DNA of 64,000 nt. Origin: JAAYCI01 sp031549285 (GTDB lineage: Bacteria > Bacillota > Clostridia > Oscillospirales > Ruminococcaceae). Below are positions 17,277 through 26,548 of this stretch, piece after piece (position 1 is the stretch's first letter; each line of letters begins with the position of its first letter). The DNA lies in NCBI GenBank assembly GCA_031549285.1, contig JAVBPZ010000002.1, forward strand, positions 69,345 to 133,344, given 5' to 3'. Under the pieces are notes generated by a model. The model was not told the origin of the DNA and made no database searches. It saw only the letters and a list, made by a program, of their open reading frames with translations. Made by a program: the position numbers and the translations under genes.

Positions 17277-18155
17277 TTACCCTATCCCAATGACCGCGTC
17301 ACCGGTGCTGGCGCCGGTGTCCGTGACACCCGCGTCTCCGTTCAGCAGGCCCACATATTCCTCCAGCGACTGCACACCCAGTTCCGCTATTTTCTGCGCG
17401 TGGTTCACCCCCACATATCGGTAGTGCCACGGCTCATACGCCACGCCGGTCACCTCTTCCTGGCCGTCGCGGTACCGCAGAATAAACCCATATTCTACCG
17501 CGTGTTCCTGCAGCCAATCAAACGCCGGGGTGTTTTCAAAGGTTTCTTCCAGCGAACCAATGTCCATGGCCAGGCCCGCCTCGTGCTCGCTGGTTCCGGG
17601 AATGGCATAGTACCGCCGGGTCAGGCGGGTGGCTTCTTCCTCGCTGTACCCCTGGCTCATGTAGTTTTGGATGCTGTTGTTGTAGTTGGTCAGCTGATGC
17701 TCGTGGCTGCGGTAGCCGGAAATAGGCAGCAGGGTCACTCCATCCGCCGCCGCCGCTTCCTTCATGGCCAGAAACGCCGCCGCCGCGGGCGCGTCCATGG
17801 TGTGGCCGTTGCCCACATCTACCAGGTTCATTTCGTAATCATCCGGAATTAAATGGGTCGCGTTGAACAGCGGCGGAATACCCGCCACGTCAAACTCCCC
17901 CGTGGCCGCCGGCAGTATAGACGGCACCGGCGTGGGGTTCACATTGCTGGCCGGTGCCGAAACTGCCAACGAATCCGGCAACCCGGTCACCGCACCCGCC
18001 GCCTGGCTTTTGTCGCTGAACAGCAGCGCCAGCACCAGCATAACCACCACCAGCGACGCCAACACCACTGCCCCGGTCATGCGCTGCCGGCGCATCTTTT
18101 TCTTCCTTGTCCGCGTGGTTCGGCGGCGGTAAACATTGCTTTGGCTCTGTTGCAT
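17277..18155 (-). CDS. D-alanyl-D-alanine carboxypeptidase, VanY/DacB (M15B) family
   Basis: 292 residues from the ATG at 18155. It trims the terminal D-Ala of peptidoglycan stem peptides outside the membrane. A very basic N-terminus (RRRTTRTRKKK) precedes one membrane anchor (about 27-48), then a linker rich in Ala/Pro/Ser. The M15 zinc site is intact: SGYRS, SEHEAGLAMDI (His and Asp ligands) and EPWHYRYVG (catalytic Glu, His ligand). A start 14 codons upstream is possible; both RBS are weak. It follows the TcaA-like gene by 125 bases on the same strand, so the pair may be co-expressed. Confidence 0.9.
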   Translation of the reverse strand: MQQSQSNVYRRRTTRTRKKKMRRQRMTGAVVLASLVVVMLVLALLFSDKSQAAGAVTGLPDSLAVSAPASNVNPTPVPSILPAATGEFDVAGIPPLFNATHLIPDDYEMNLVDVGNGHTMDAPAAAAFLAMKEAAAADGVTLLPISGYRSHEHQLTNYNNSIQNYMSQGYSEEEATRLTRRYYAIPGTSEHEAGLAMDIGSLEETFENTPAFDWLQEHAVEYGFILRYRDGQEEVTGVAYEPWHYRYVGVNHAQKIAELGVQSLEEYVGLLNGDAGVTDTGASTGDAVIGIG

Positions 18156-18280
18156 ATGTATCGTATTTCCTTCCCTGCGGGCACACGTGCCCGTCATCCA
18201 GACCGCATTTCCTGTTAAAAGAATCTGCCGATTCCCCCGGCTATCCCGTCTGGCCGCATTGCTGCACCATCCAGCGTCCG

Positions 18281-20521
18281 CTACTTAAAATCCGCCAGCT
18301 TGTGGTCCGCAAAATCGTCATCATCCACAAACACCATATAGTTCACCAGCCATTCGCCATCTTCATACACCAGCTGCACCGACTGATGATTGAACGCTTC
18401 CTCCACCTGGCCGCTGCCGTCCCGCGGCCAATATTGATAGGTGAAGGTCATGTTGAATTCTATGGTGGGTTTCCCGTCCACCTGACCGGTCACAATGCTT
18501 TCCTCGTCACAATCTACCGAGATATACTGGAACAGGTTCTTTTTGTTCGCGTCGCTTACCACACGTTGTTCCAGGCGTTCGGTGTTCGCCTCGGTGCTCA
18601 GCCGCAGGGGGTCCATGCTCTGCGCGTTAATGCAGTCCAGATACGACGTGTAGAAAATCCACATCATGTCCTCTATCTCGGTAGCGTCCATACTGGGCGC
18701 GCTTTCCGCCGTGGACGTGGTCCCGCCTGAAACCTGCCCCACCGCGGTATACTCGCCAAACATCAGGTTGGTCATTGCCAGGTCGGAAAACACCACGCTG
18801 GCTTCCATCTGCTGGCCATCCTGCGCCAGTGTAATCTTAATCACGCTGCCCAGCGGCACGTTCGGAATGGTCACCACACCGTTCACCGGGGTCTGGGCCA
18901 CCGGGACGCCCCCCACATAAATGACAGCGTCATCCGACGTACAGTTTCCCACCGTGATGGTCGCGCTTTGCCCTGTACCGGTACCGCCGGCGCCTATCTG
19001 GTTGTACTCCGGATACGCAAACGCCTCTATCACAAACACAGACGATGCCTGGTATTCCCCGGCCGGCAGCAGCGCGCCATTGTATTTCCCGGGCATTATA
19101 TGGCTATACAGCATCCCGCTGGGGGTCATTTCGCCATTGGCATACTCGGTGGTGCCCAGGCGCAATACGGTTCCGTCCACGGCATCGGGCGCCAACACCT
19201 GCACGCCCTCCAGCTCAATATAATACCGGTCTATGAAGAAAAACAGCGGTTCAGACTTCAGGCGAACCGCGCCATACTGCAGGCCGGTCGCGTCCGGGTC
19301 CGACACCTGTTGCTGCAGTTCGTTCTGCAGCTGGGCCACCGCCGTGTCATCCTCAAACCCGGCGCACAATGCCATCCAGTCCTCGGTATCCGCCGCCGGC
19401 AGCACGTCCACCGTGCGTACCGTGCTGGCCAGCTTTTCCACATTCCCCGCCTGCAGCGCCGCCGTAAAATCATTGATCGCCTTGCCTGGCCGATTCGCCA
19501 TATACAGCATAATCAACGTCGTCGCACAAATTGCCACCACCACAAGCAGCGCCACCAATATCACCTTTACCGCGGTGGCGCCAGCGCCAGATTTTTGTTT
19601 TTGGCTTTTCGCCGGTTGTTGCTTCGGCGCGGGCTGCTCCGCCGGTTGGGCCGCCGCCTGCTGCCATATGGTTGGTTGCTGCGGGGCCTTTTGCTGTGGC
19701 TGCTGCCACGCCGTTTGCTGCGGCGGGGCCGTTTGCACGCGTGTTTCCTCCGGCTGTTGCTGCGCCACCCATGGCGGCACCGGACGCTGCTTTGGCTGCT
19801 GTGCCTCTTGCGGCGGCACGGCTTCTTGCATGCGCTGTTGCGGCTGTTGGCGCGCAGGCTGGGCCTGCTGCCGCATCGCGGCCTGGCGTGGTTCTGCCTG
19901 CCGCTCCTGCGCCATCACTTTTTCCAGCCGGGCCAGTTCCTGCGCCGTCGCCGGTTCTTCTTCAAAGAAAAAGCTCTCCTCCGGCACCACCGCGGCCGTC
20001 TCGGCATCCATCAAATCTGCCAGCTGAGACAGGTCTCCCCCGGCCTCGGCGCCCGGCGTGCTGCCGGCACCGGGCACGCCAAACTGCGCGGTGGTCCCCC
20101 CCGCAGCAAACAAATCCGCCTGCGGGGCAGCCGGCGCCGCGTCTGTGTCCACCAGCTTTTCCAGATCCTGCAACCCTGCCGCCGCCCCGTTCTGGGCCGG
20201 CTGGGGCGCTGCTGCAAAATCTTCTCCGTTTATCGCCTGGGCAATCCGCATCGCGGCTTGCTTTTTATCCTCTTCCTTTGCGGCGGCCACCGGTTCTTCG
20301 GCAACCTTTGCCACCAGCGGCGGCTCGGCGGCGCTGGGGCCCGCTTCCGCCTCTTCCGGCATAGCCGGTACCTGCTGTGCGGCATCCTCCGCCACCGGCT
20401 GCGCGGCATCTGCCTGTGGGACTGCCGCTTCCACTATCTCCGGCAATTTTTGCCCACAGTTCATGCAAAAAGTATCCTCCGGATTTTGAACCTTATTCCC
20501 ACAGTTTGGGCAAAAATTCAT
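18281..20521 (-). CDS. Large zinc-ribbon membrane protein, TcaA/YvbJ-like architecture
   Basis: 746 residues. A zinc ribbon opens the protein (FCPNCGNKV...FCMNCGQKLP, residues 3-26), followed by an acidic Ala-rich stretch and a Gln/Pro-rich low-complexity stretch (about 205-305). One transmembrane segment spans about 315-340, and an extracellular domain of about 400 residues follows. This order resembles TcaA (glycopeptide susceptibility, Staphylococcus) and YvbJ (Bacillus), but the extracellular part is only generally similar, so the function is inferred. AAGGAGG precedes the ATG and a good promoter lies at 20688-20716. The VanY-like carboxypeptidase downstream fits a cell-wall role. Confidence 0.75.
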   Translation of the reverse strand: MNFCPNCGNKVQNPEDTFCMNCGQKLPEIVEAAVPQADAAQPVAEDAAQQVPAMPEEAEAGPSAAEPPLVAKVAEEPVAAAKEEDKKQAAMRIAQAINGEDFAAAPQPAQNGAAAGLQDLEKLVDTDAAPAAPQADLFAAGGTTAQFGVPGAGSTPGAEAGGDLSQLADLMDAETAAVVPEESFFFEEEPATAQELARLEKVMAQERQAEPRQAAMRQQAQPARQQPQQRMQEAVPPQEAQQPKQRPVPPWVAQQQPEETRVQTAPPQQTAWQQPQQKAPQQPTIWQQAAAQPAEQPAPKQQPAKSQKQKSGAGATAVKVILVALLVVVAICATTLIMLYMANRPGKAINDFTAALQAGNVEKLASTVRTVDVLPAADTEDWMALCAGFEDDTAVAQLQNELQQQVSDPDATGLQYGAVRLKSEPLFFFIDRYYIELEGVQVLAPDAVDGTVLRLGTTEYANGEMTPSGMLYSHIMPGKYNGALLPAGEYQASSVFVIEAFAYPEYNQIGAGGTGTGQSATITVGNCTSDDAVIYVGGVPVAQTPVNGVVTIPNVPLGSVIKITLAQDGQQMEASVVFSDLAMTNLMFGEYTAVGQVSGGTTSTAESAPSMDATEIEDMMWIFYTSYLDCINAQSMDPLRLSTEANTERLEQRVVSDANKKNLFQYISVDCDEESIVTGQVDGKPTIEFNMTFTYQYWPRDGSGQVEEAFNHQSVQLVYEDGEWLVNYMVFVDDDDFADHKLADFK

Positions 20522-20985
20522 TGCTTCTGCCTCCTTGTCCTAAAAGGTACAGGAAATCATCCTAACTATAGCATCGGGGGCCTTTGCCGCCCGCATGGCT
20601 TGCTTTCACCGCCCGCTTGCACCCACCGGCAAACGGAAATACCACAAAACAGTGGTGACCCTGTTTCTGCGTTACTATCTCGTATACATTATAGGCTCTT
20701 TCGCCCACTTGGTCAACAAATCCCCCGACCATCGTCGCTCCATCGTCCTTTTACAGTGAATCACTATGCGTCCTGCGCCGTTTCGCCTGCACAATCCCCT
20801 AATCTATGGTATACTATTATTAGCTTTTGCGCACTATATTTTCCTACAAAGCGGAAAGCGCAAAGCACGCACCAAAGACCACGGGGCTCTCTCCTGTGGT
20901 ATACTATCATTCATGGCAAGGCAACAGTATGCAGATAAAAACGGGCCAGCCCTTTTACCGGCCCGCAAAAAAGGAGCGAATAGAA
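20522..20985. other. Divergent intergenic region with promoters for both flanking genes
   Basis: 464 bases without a supported gene. It carries the minus-strand promoter listed at 20688-20716. On the plus strand there are two extended -10 elements, TGG-TATACT at 20807-20815 and 20897-20905, in a shared context TGGTATACTATNAT. Either could start the superoxide-reductase-like gene; neither has a good -35 box. Confidence 0.5.
20688..20716 (-). promoter_or_regulatory. Promoter of the TcaA-like gene
   Basis: Minus strand TTGACC (20716-20711), 17-base spacer, TATAAT (20693-20688). Confidence 0.75.
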
Positions 20986-21441
20986 ATGGCAAACTTTTTC
21001 AAATGCGCTGATGACTGTGGCGACGTTCTGCTGGAAATGTCCCCCTGCAAAAAAGATTGCACGGCCAAGGACCTGGCCCCGCTGGCCGCAAACAGCACCG
21101 ATGCCGCCACCGAAAAGCATGTGCCGGTGGTAACGCTGGAAAACGGCAAGGTAAAGGTACAGGTGGGTAGTGTGCCGCACCCCATGCTGGAGGAACACCA
21201 CATTGAATGGATCTATATCCAAACCACCTTTGGCGGCATTTACTGCAACCTGGCCGTGGGCGACCCGCCCGAGGCACTGTTCGATATTGCCCCGGAAGAG
21301 GTGGAAGAGGTGTACGAGTACTGCAACCTGCACGGCTTGTGGCGCGCGCCCACGCCGGTTTTCCCGAATACCTTTGATACAAACAACGTTGCCTGTTCGC
21401 CAGAGTTCACCAGCGGTTGCGTAAATCCTTCCGGCACATAG
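20986..21441 (+). CDS. Desulfoferrodoxin-like superoxide reductase with an altered N-terminal iron site
   Basis: 151 residues. It reduces superoxide to peroxide in the cytosol of anaerobes. The catalytic ferrous site looks complete: EKHVP (Glu, Lys, His), HPMLEEHHIEW (His ligands) and CNLHG (Cys and His). The N-terminal domain that normally binds a desulforedoxin iron through CX2C plus an adjacent CC pair here has C7-X3-C11 and C21-X3-C25. Iron binding there is therefore uncertain. A 30-residue C-terminal tail beyond the usual end contains two more Cys. Start chosen at 20986 because AAGGAG precedes it; the upstream frame is not conserved. Confidence 0.88.
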   Translation: MANFFKCADDCGDVLLEMSPCKKDCTAKDLAPLAANSTDAATEKHVPVVTLENGKVKVQVGSVPHPMLEEHHIEWIYIQTTFGGIYCNLAVGDPPEALFDIAPEEVEEVYEYCNLHGLWRAPTPVFPNTFDTNNVACSPEFTSGCVNPSGT

Positions 21442-21471
21442 GCCAACGAAACATCCCATCCATATTTCGAT

Positions 21472-21510
21472 AAAAAATCAGCCGCAGGCTACCCTGCGGC
21501 TGATTTTTTA
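21472..21510. terminator. Bidirectional intrinsic terminator
   Basis: AAAAAATCAGCCGCAGG pairs with CCTGCGGCTGATTTTTT around a CTAC loop. It serves the superoxide-reductase-like gene and possibly the convergent M3-peptidase gene. Confidence 0.88.
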
Positions 21511-21596
21511 TTGCCCGACGAAGCGAGTGCCACGCGAATGCCTGCATTCTCATGGCCGCGTGAGGAGGGCGACAACGGGTATAATACCCGTTATTG
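21510..21596 (-). repeat. Dispersed repeat B, copy 3 (inverted, internally deleted)
   Basis: Reverse complement of the right half of the copy at 38038-38225 (about 75 bases at roughly 90 percent identity by eye). It is joined directly to the left terminal motif, forming the palindrome AACGGGTAT-a-ATACCCGTT (21575-21593). The middle of the element is missing. Confidence 0.75.
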
Positions 21597-21625
21597 TTTA
21601 CTTTCCTTCCGCCGGTCCACCGCGC

Positions 21626-23365
21626 CTATGCCGCGGCCGCCAGGCTGAACGCATCCTCGAAATGCATTGCAATCTCTTCCAGCACCTCGGCATCCTGCGG
21701 TCCGCGCAGGCCCGCGCCCTCCACCAGCTGCAGGAACGGCTGGTTTTGGTCGGCGTGAATCAACGCCATGTAGGTATCCACCCCGGCCTGCCAATCTTCC
21801 TGCGCCTGGGCCCATATCTGCAGCGCCACACTGGCGCTGGTACAGTAGCTGATGGTATAAAACGGCGCATCGAACAGATGGGTAACGCGGTACCAGGTAT
21901 AGTCGGCGCCCGCCTCATCGGCCATGGCATAGTCGCCATACCCATACTCGCCCAGCAAATCGGCGTACAACACCGCAATCTCCTCGGCGTCGAAGTCCTC
22001 CATTGCGTACAGTTCCTGGGTAAACTCCTCCAGCATGGCCTGGTACAGCATCACGTCGAAAAAGTCCATCAGGTTGGACAGCCTTGCCGCCTCGGCCTGG
22101 TCGGTGAAATCCACAAACGTTTCATGCATCAGCAGCTCCAGCCCTTGGGAATAAATCTCCACAATATCCAGGTTCTGTGCCGACGCCGTGTCGTAGTGGA
22201 TCCAGCTGTCATAAAAATGGCCAAACTCATGAATTACCGTAGTCACCGAGCGAAAATCTCCATCCCAATATCCATAGCAATATGGTGCATCATACGCATA
22301 AATATAAGTTGTAAAGGCGGTTCTTTCGCTCTGTTTGCCACTTCTCGCTTCATAATCGCATAGGCCATACTGCACCATGCTTTCCCATACCTGCGCCAGC
22401 TCCGGGTCTATTTGGTTCAGCGCGCTGGGCATTTTGGAAAAGGTCTGGTTCATTCCCGCGCCAATGCTGGGAATTTCCACCTGCTGCATGCTTTCCACCA
22501 TCGGGGCAAAAATGCGTTTGCTGTTTTCGCACAGCTCCATCGCATCCTCTGGTGTATAGTCCCGGCTATAGGTCAGGTAATACATTTCTGCCGGGGAGGA
22601 AAAACCCAACGTATCGGCGGTTTTCTTATCCAGCTGCACCATCTTATTAAAAATCTGGGTAAACTCGTCCGCATTTTCCGCATAGATGGCCATATACAGC
22701 GCCTGCCGCTGCGCGCCGTCCTGCACCGCCATGATATCCTCCATGGCATACTCTTCACCGTCATACTCCACCGGTCCCATGTTGGACAGTAAACTGTGAT
22801 AGTCGGTGTTCAGCGCCTCGCGATCTTTTTTATACTGCTCCACCTCCGGTGAGGACAGCATCAGGCTGTTCACCATGGACTGGTAGTAGTATTCGCCCAC
22901 CTGGTCGCGGTATTCCTGCGCGAACGGCCCTTCCACCAGCGCCCGGTTCAGTTCGGTCCCCAGCGTGGCCAGCTCCACACCGGCCTCGTTGCAATAGCGG
23001 GTCTCTTCCTCGTAATACGCGTCGTTCACATCCAGACACCAGTGCAGGTCCGCCAGGGTACTCATGGTAACGAACTCTTCAAATATCCCGTTGGCGTCGT
23101 TTGCATACTGCACCATTTGCATATAGCTTTCCGCGCTATACATATTATCTATCATTTCCTGCAAATCCGTCTTCATTGTTGGAACATCCGGCCGCGAATA
23201 CTTCATATCGGAAAAAGGTATCACACGCCGCATGCCGCTGCCACTGCCACCCATAAACCGTGACACCAGCGGTACAACAATGTCAAACGGGTTTATACAC
23301 GCCGTAAACAGCAGCACGCTGCTCACCAACAGAGCAAGGCCGCCCAGCAATCGTTTTTGTTTCAT
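21626..23365 (-). CDS. M3-family oligoendopeptidase lipoprotein
   Basis: 579 residues. The signal peptide ends with a lipobox (LLFTAC, Cys22), so the protein should be anchored outside the membrane. The zinc motif HEFGH is at about 379-383, and the third ligand Glu comes about 25 residues later in DIVEIYSQGLE, as in the PepF/thimet group. Most M3 peptidases are cytosolic; an exported lipoprotein form suggests digestion of external peptides. GGGAGG lies five bases before the ATG. rsmA lies upstream on the same strand (77 bases), so it may be read from the rsmA promoter. Confidence 0.88.
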   Translation of the reverse strand: MKQKRLLGGLALLVSSVLLFTACINPFDIVVPLVSRFMGGSGSGMRRVIPFSDMKYSRPDVPTMKTDLQEMIDNMYSAESYMQMVQYANDANGIFEEFVTMSTLADLHWCLDVNDAYYEEETRYCNEAGVELATLGTELNRALVEGPFAQEYRDQVGEYYYQSMVNSLMLSSPEVEQYKKDREALNTDYHSLLSNMGPVEYDGEEYAMEDIMAVQDGAQRQALYMAIYAENADEFTQIFNKMVQLDKKTADTLGFSSPAEMYYLTYSRDYTPEDAMELCENSKRIFAPMVESMQQVEIPSIGAGMNQTFSKMPSALNQIDPELAQVWESMVQYGLCDYEARSGKQSERTAFTTYIYAYDAPYCYGYWDGDFRSVTTVIHEFGHFYDSWIHYDTASAQNLDIVEIYSQGLELLMHETFVDFTDQAEAARLSNLMDFFDVMLYQAMLEEFTQELYAMEDFDAEEIAVLYADLLGEYGYGDYAMADEAGADYTWYRVTHLFDAPFYTISYCTSASVALQIWAQAQEDWQAGVDTYMALIHADQNQPFLQLVEGAGLRGPQDAEVLEEIAMHFEDAFSLAAAA

Positions 23366-23442
23366 CTATGCCTCCCAATATTCTTGTTCTGCTTCTGCCG
23401 GCCGCAGGCAACGGGCTTCCAATGGTTCCGCCCCGGTTTTCC

Positions 23443-24303
23443 TTACGGCCACAGCAATGCTTCCAGCAAAATATACTCTTCCAGCGTCAGCTGCTCCGGG
23501 CGCGCCATGGGCGGCAGGCCTGCCGCGATCACCGCCGCCGCCAGCTGTTCCTTTGGCAGCCCCAGCCCCGCCGACGCCGCATTCACCAGCGTCTTGCGCC
23601 GCTGGGAAAACGCCCCGCGTATCAGCGAAAACAGGCGTTGCTCCCGCTGTGGCTGGTCTGCCAACGCTCCCGGCCCCGCCGGCGCCAGGTGAATTACAGC
23701 GCTGGTCACCTTTGGCGGGGGATAAAAACTGCCCGGCTTCACAGCGAAACACAGCTGCGGCCGGGAATAGTACCACACCGCATAGCTGATAGCCCCCGCC
23801 GCCCGGGTTCCGGGCCGTGTCGTAATCCTCTCGGCGGCTTCTTTCTGCACCATCACCGTAATACCATCGTTTGGCAGGCGGCTTTCCAGCAGCCGCATCA
23901 AGATAGGGCTAGTAATATAATACGGCAGATTGCCACAAATAGCAACCGGTTCCCCGTTAAAATTGTGTGAAATTATCTCATTCAAGTTACATTCCAGCAC
24001 ATCGCCCTGCACCACCTGGGCGTTGGGATACGCCGCCAGCGTTTCCTGCAACACCGGCAGCAGCCGGGTATCCACCTCTATCGCCACCACTTTTTTTGCC
24101 CGCGCCGCCAGCTGCTGGGTCAGCGTACCAAACCCGGGACCGATCTCCAGCACATTGCTCCCGGGCCCAATACCCGCCACGTCACAAATTTTGGGGCAGA
24201 TGCCGGGGTTCACCAAAAAATTCTGCCCAAACCCTTTCGCCAGGGAAACGCCATATTTTTCGCACAAACTGCGTATATAGGAAATGTCTGTCAGGCTGGG
24301 CAT
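23443..24303 (-). CDS. rsmA: 16S rRNA (adenine1518-N6/adenine1519-N6)-dimethyltransferase
   Basis: 286 residues. It dimethylates two adjacent adenines in helix 45 of 16S rRNA with SAM. Signatures: KGFGQNFLVN near the start, LEIGPGFGTLTQQL (SAM motif I, about 54), NLPYYITSPI (catalytic NLPY) and FYPPPKVTSAVIHL. The ATG at 24303 has AAGGAG seven bases upstream; the in-frame extension upstream has no RBS and no homology. Its promoter (24356-24384) is divergent from the recG promoter. Confidence 0.95.
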   Translation of the reverse strand: MPSLTDISYIRSLCEKYGVSLAKGFGQNFLVNPGICPKICDVAGIGPGSNVLEIGPGFGTLTQQLAARAKKVVAIEVDTRLLPVLQETLAAYPNAQVVQGDVLECNLNEIISHNFNGEPVAICGNLPYYITSPILMRLLESRLPNDGITVMVQKEAAERITTRPGTRAAGAISYAVWYYSRPQLCFAVKPGSFYPPPKVTSAVIHLAPAGPGALADQPQREQRLFSLIRGAFSQRRKTLVNAASAGLGLPKEQLAAAVIAAGLPPMARPEQLTLEEYILLEALLWP

Positions 24304-24355
24304 GGTCGTCTCCTTGCGCCTTTTTGCCGGGTGCGTGTTTTTTATACGTGAATTT

Positions 24356-24384
24356 ACTATAGCATGTTTTTGCCCCGCTGTCAC
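24356..24384 (-). promoter_or_regulatory. Promoter of rsmA
   Basis: Minus strand GTGACA (24384-24379), 17-base spacer, TATAGT (24361-24356). Confidence 0.6.
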
Positions 24385-24428
24385 CCGCACACCGCCGCTT
24401 TTCCGCCGTGTGATGCCCATTCCTGCGG

Positions 24429-24457
24429 TTGCGTCTGTCCCGCCGGGACGGTATACT
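24429..24457 (+). promoter_or_regulatory. Promoter of recG
   Basis: TTGCGT (24429-24434), 17-base spacer, TATACT (24452-24457), about 60 bases before the recG start. Confidence 0.65.
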
Positions 24458-24520
24458 ATAGGAAAGCAACCCATGAAGAATAGTGGTTTTTAGGGCGCGT
24501 ACCAGAAAGGGGGCCTTCGC

Positions 24521-26548
24521 TTGCAGTGGAACGACGAAATCCAGTTTTTAAAAGGCGTAGGCCCGAAACGCGCCGCCCAGTTTGGCAAACTGAACATCGC
24601 CACCGTAGGCGATCTTTTGTCCCTGTACCCGCGCAGCTACATTGATTATTCCCATCCTGTGCCGGTGGCCGCGGCTCCATATGACCTGCCGGCCACCGTG
24701 CGGGCCACCGTCCTTTCCAAAACCCCGCCGGTGCGCATTTCCGGTGGCCGTACCATGTGCCGGGTGCATTGTGCGGACGATACTGCCGCGCTCACCCTCA
24801 TTTTTTTCAACAACCCCTACAGCGTGAAAAAGCTGGAGGACGGCCAGGAATACCTTTTTTATGGCAAAATCGGCGGCAGCCTTACCGCGCGGGAGATAAT
24901 CGCGCCGGTGTTCCTGCCCGCAGACACCAGCGCACCGCTCACCCCCATCTACCCCCTTACCGAGGGTTTGTCCAACTACGCCGTATGCACCGCCGTGTCA
25001 AACGCGCTGCAGTTTATCACCGATATCCCGGAGCCGCTTCCCACCTTCCTGCTGGAAAAATACCGCATGCCGGACAAAACACATGCCCTGCGGGAAATTC
25101 ACCAACCGCAGGGCCTTTCTCAGGTAGAGGATGCGCGCCGCCGTCTTATTTTCGAGGAACTGTTCACCCTGCAGCTGGGCATGCTGCTGTTGCGCGGGCG
25201 CGAAGTCACGGAAAGCGGCACCCCTATGCGCACCGTACCCACCACGCCGTTCACCGCCTCGCTGCCGTTCCCGCTTACCGGGGCGCAAACCCGCGCCATA
25301 GGGGAAATAACCACCGACATGGCCGGCAAAAGCCCCATGAATCGCCTGTTACAGGGGGATGTCGGCAGCGGCAAAACGCTGGTTGCGGCCGCCGGCGTTT
25401 ACTTCGCGGCACAAAACGGCTACCAAAGCGTGCTGATGGCCCCCACGGAAATACTGGCCCGGCAGCACGCGAACACGCTGGAGAAACACCTGGCGCCACT
25501 GGGCCTGCGGGTGGCACTGCTGACCGGCAGTGTGAAAGGAAAAGCCCGCACCGGCGCGCTGGCCGCCATCGCAACCGGCGAGGCCGACCTGGTGGTGGGC
25601 ACCCACGCGGTACTCAGCGAACCGGTCACCTTTAAAAATCTGGGGCTGGCCGTTACCGACGAACAGCACCGCTTTGGCGTGCGGCAGCGCAGCCTGCTGG
25701 CCGGCAAAGCACAGCGCCCGCACCTGCTGGTCATGAGCGCCACCCCCATTCCCCGCACGCTGGCGCTACTGCTATTCGGGGACCTGGACGTGTCGGTGCT
25801 GGACGAGCTGCCCCCCGGTCGCAAACCCATCAAAACCCATGCCGTCACCGGGCAAAAACGCGCCGACATGTTCGGCTTTTTGGCCAAAGAAATAGCCGCC
25901 GGCCGCCAGATATACATCGTTTGCCCGCTCATTCAGGAAGGCGAAACCGACCTGCAAGCCGCCACCACCTATGCGCAGGAGATAGCCGCGCCCCTGCTGC
26001 CCAGCGCGCGCATCGGCCTACTGCACGGGCGGCTGAAGCCAGCGGAAAAAACCGAGATTATGGAGAATTTCAAGAACCACCGGCTGGATGTTCTGGTGGC
26101 CACCACCGTTATCGAGGTAGGGCTGGACGTCCCGAACGCATCGGTCATGGTCATTGAGGATGCCGAGCGGTACGGCCTGTCTGCCCTGCACCAGCTGCGC
26201 GGCCGGGTGGGCCGCGGCGCCGACGAAAGCTATTGCATACTGGTCAGCGACCACGCGGGCGAGGCCGCCCGCGCGCGCCTGCGTTTTTTGTGCCACACGG
26301 CGGACGGGTTCGCCGTGGCAAAGTACGACCTGGAAACCCGCGGCCCTGGGGATTTTTTTGGCAGCCGGCAACACGGGCTGCCCACACTGCATATTGCGGA
26401 CCTGGCGGCGGACACCCGGGTGCTGAAGGCCGCGCAAAGCGAGGCGCTGGCCCTGCTGCAGACCGACACGAACCTTTCACAGCCGCCGCACCAGTCCCTG
26501 GCCGCCGCGGTGGAGGCCATGTTCGCACAAAGCACCGTAATGAACTAG
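24521..26548 (+). CDS. recG: ATP-dependent DNA helicase RecG
   Basis: 675 residues, normal length. It remodels stalled replication forks and Holliday junctions. The N-terminal wedge domain (FLKGVGPKRAAQFGKLNI, YPRSYIDYS) is followed by helicase motifs GDVGSGKT (about 279-286), DEQHRFGVRQR (about 380), SATPIPRTLALL and QLRGRVGRG. The start is TTG at 24521 with AAAGGGGG seven bases upstream. The last 23 codons are repeated, with mostly synonymous differences, at 27496-27564, on the far side of an inverted gene whose stop codon shares the CTAG at the recG stop. Confidence 0.96.
   Translation: MQWNDEIQFLKGVGPKRAAQFGKLNIATVGDLLSLYPRSYIDYSHPVPVAAAPYDLPATVRATVLSKTPPVRISGGRTMCRVHCADDTAALTLIFFNNPYSVKKLEDGQEYLFYGKIGGSLTAREIIAPVFLPADTSAPLTPIYPLTEGLSNYAVCTAVSNALQFITDIPEPLPTFLLEKYRMPDKTHALREIHQPQGLSQVEDARRRLIFEELFTLQLGMLLLRGREVTESGTPMRTVPTTPFTASLPFPLTGAQTRAIGEITTDMAGKSPMNRLLQGDVGSGKTLVAAAGVYFAAQNGYQSVLMAPTEILARQHANTLEKHLAPLGLRVALLTGSVKGKARTGALAAIATGEADLVVGTHAVLSEPVTFKNLGLAVTDEQHRFGVRQRSLLAGKAQRPHLLVMSATPIPRTLALLLFGDLDVSVLDELPPGRKPIKTHAVTGQKRADMFGFLAKEIAAGRQIYIVCPLIQEGETDLQAATTYAQEIAAPLLPSARIGLLHGRLKPAEKTEIMENFKNHRLDVLVATTVIEVGLDVPNASVMVIEDAERYGLSALHQLRGRVGRGADESYCILVSDHAGEAARARLRFLCHTADGFAVAKYDLETRGPGDFFGSRQHGLPTLHIADLAADTRVLKAAQSEALALLQTDTNLSQPPHQSLAAAVEAMFAQSTVMN
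26480..26548 (+). repeat. Left copy of the duplicated recG 3' end
   Basis: 69 bases forming the end of the intact recG. They differ from 27496-27564 at seven positions, with no gaps; five of the seven are transitions at or near codon third positions. Confidence 0.85.

Noticed and set aside
19531..20364. Pro/Ala-rich plus-strand frame
   Set aside because: Same antisense artefact as the preceding entry.
18968..20938. 656-codon plus-strand frame opposite the TcaA-like gene
   Set aside because: Antisense of a low-complexity Gln/Pro region; rich in Arg, His and Leu repeats with no RBS.
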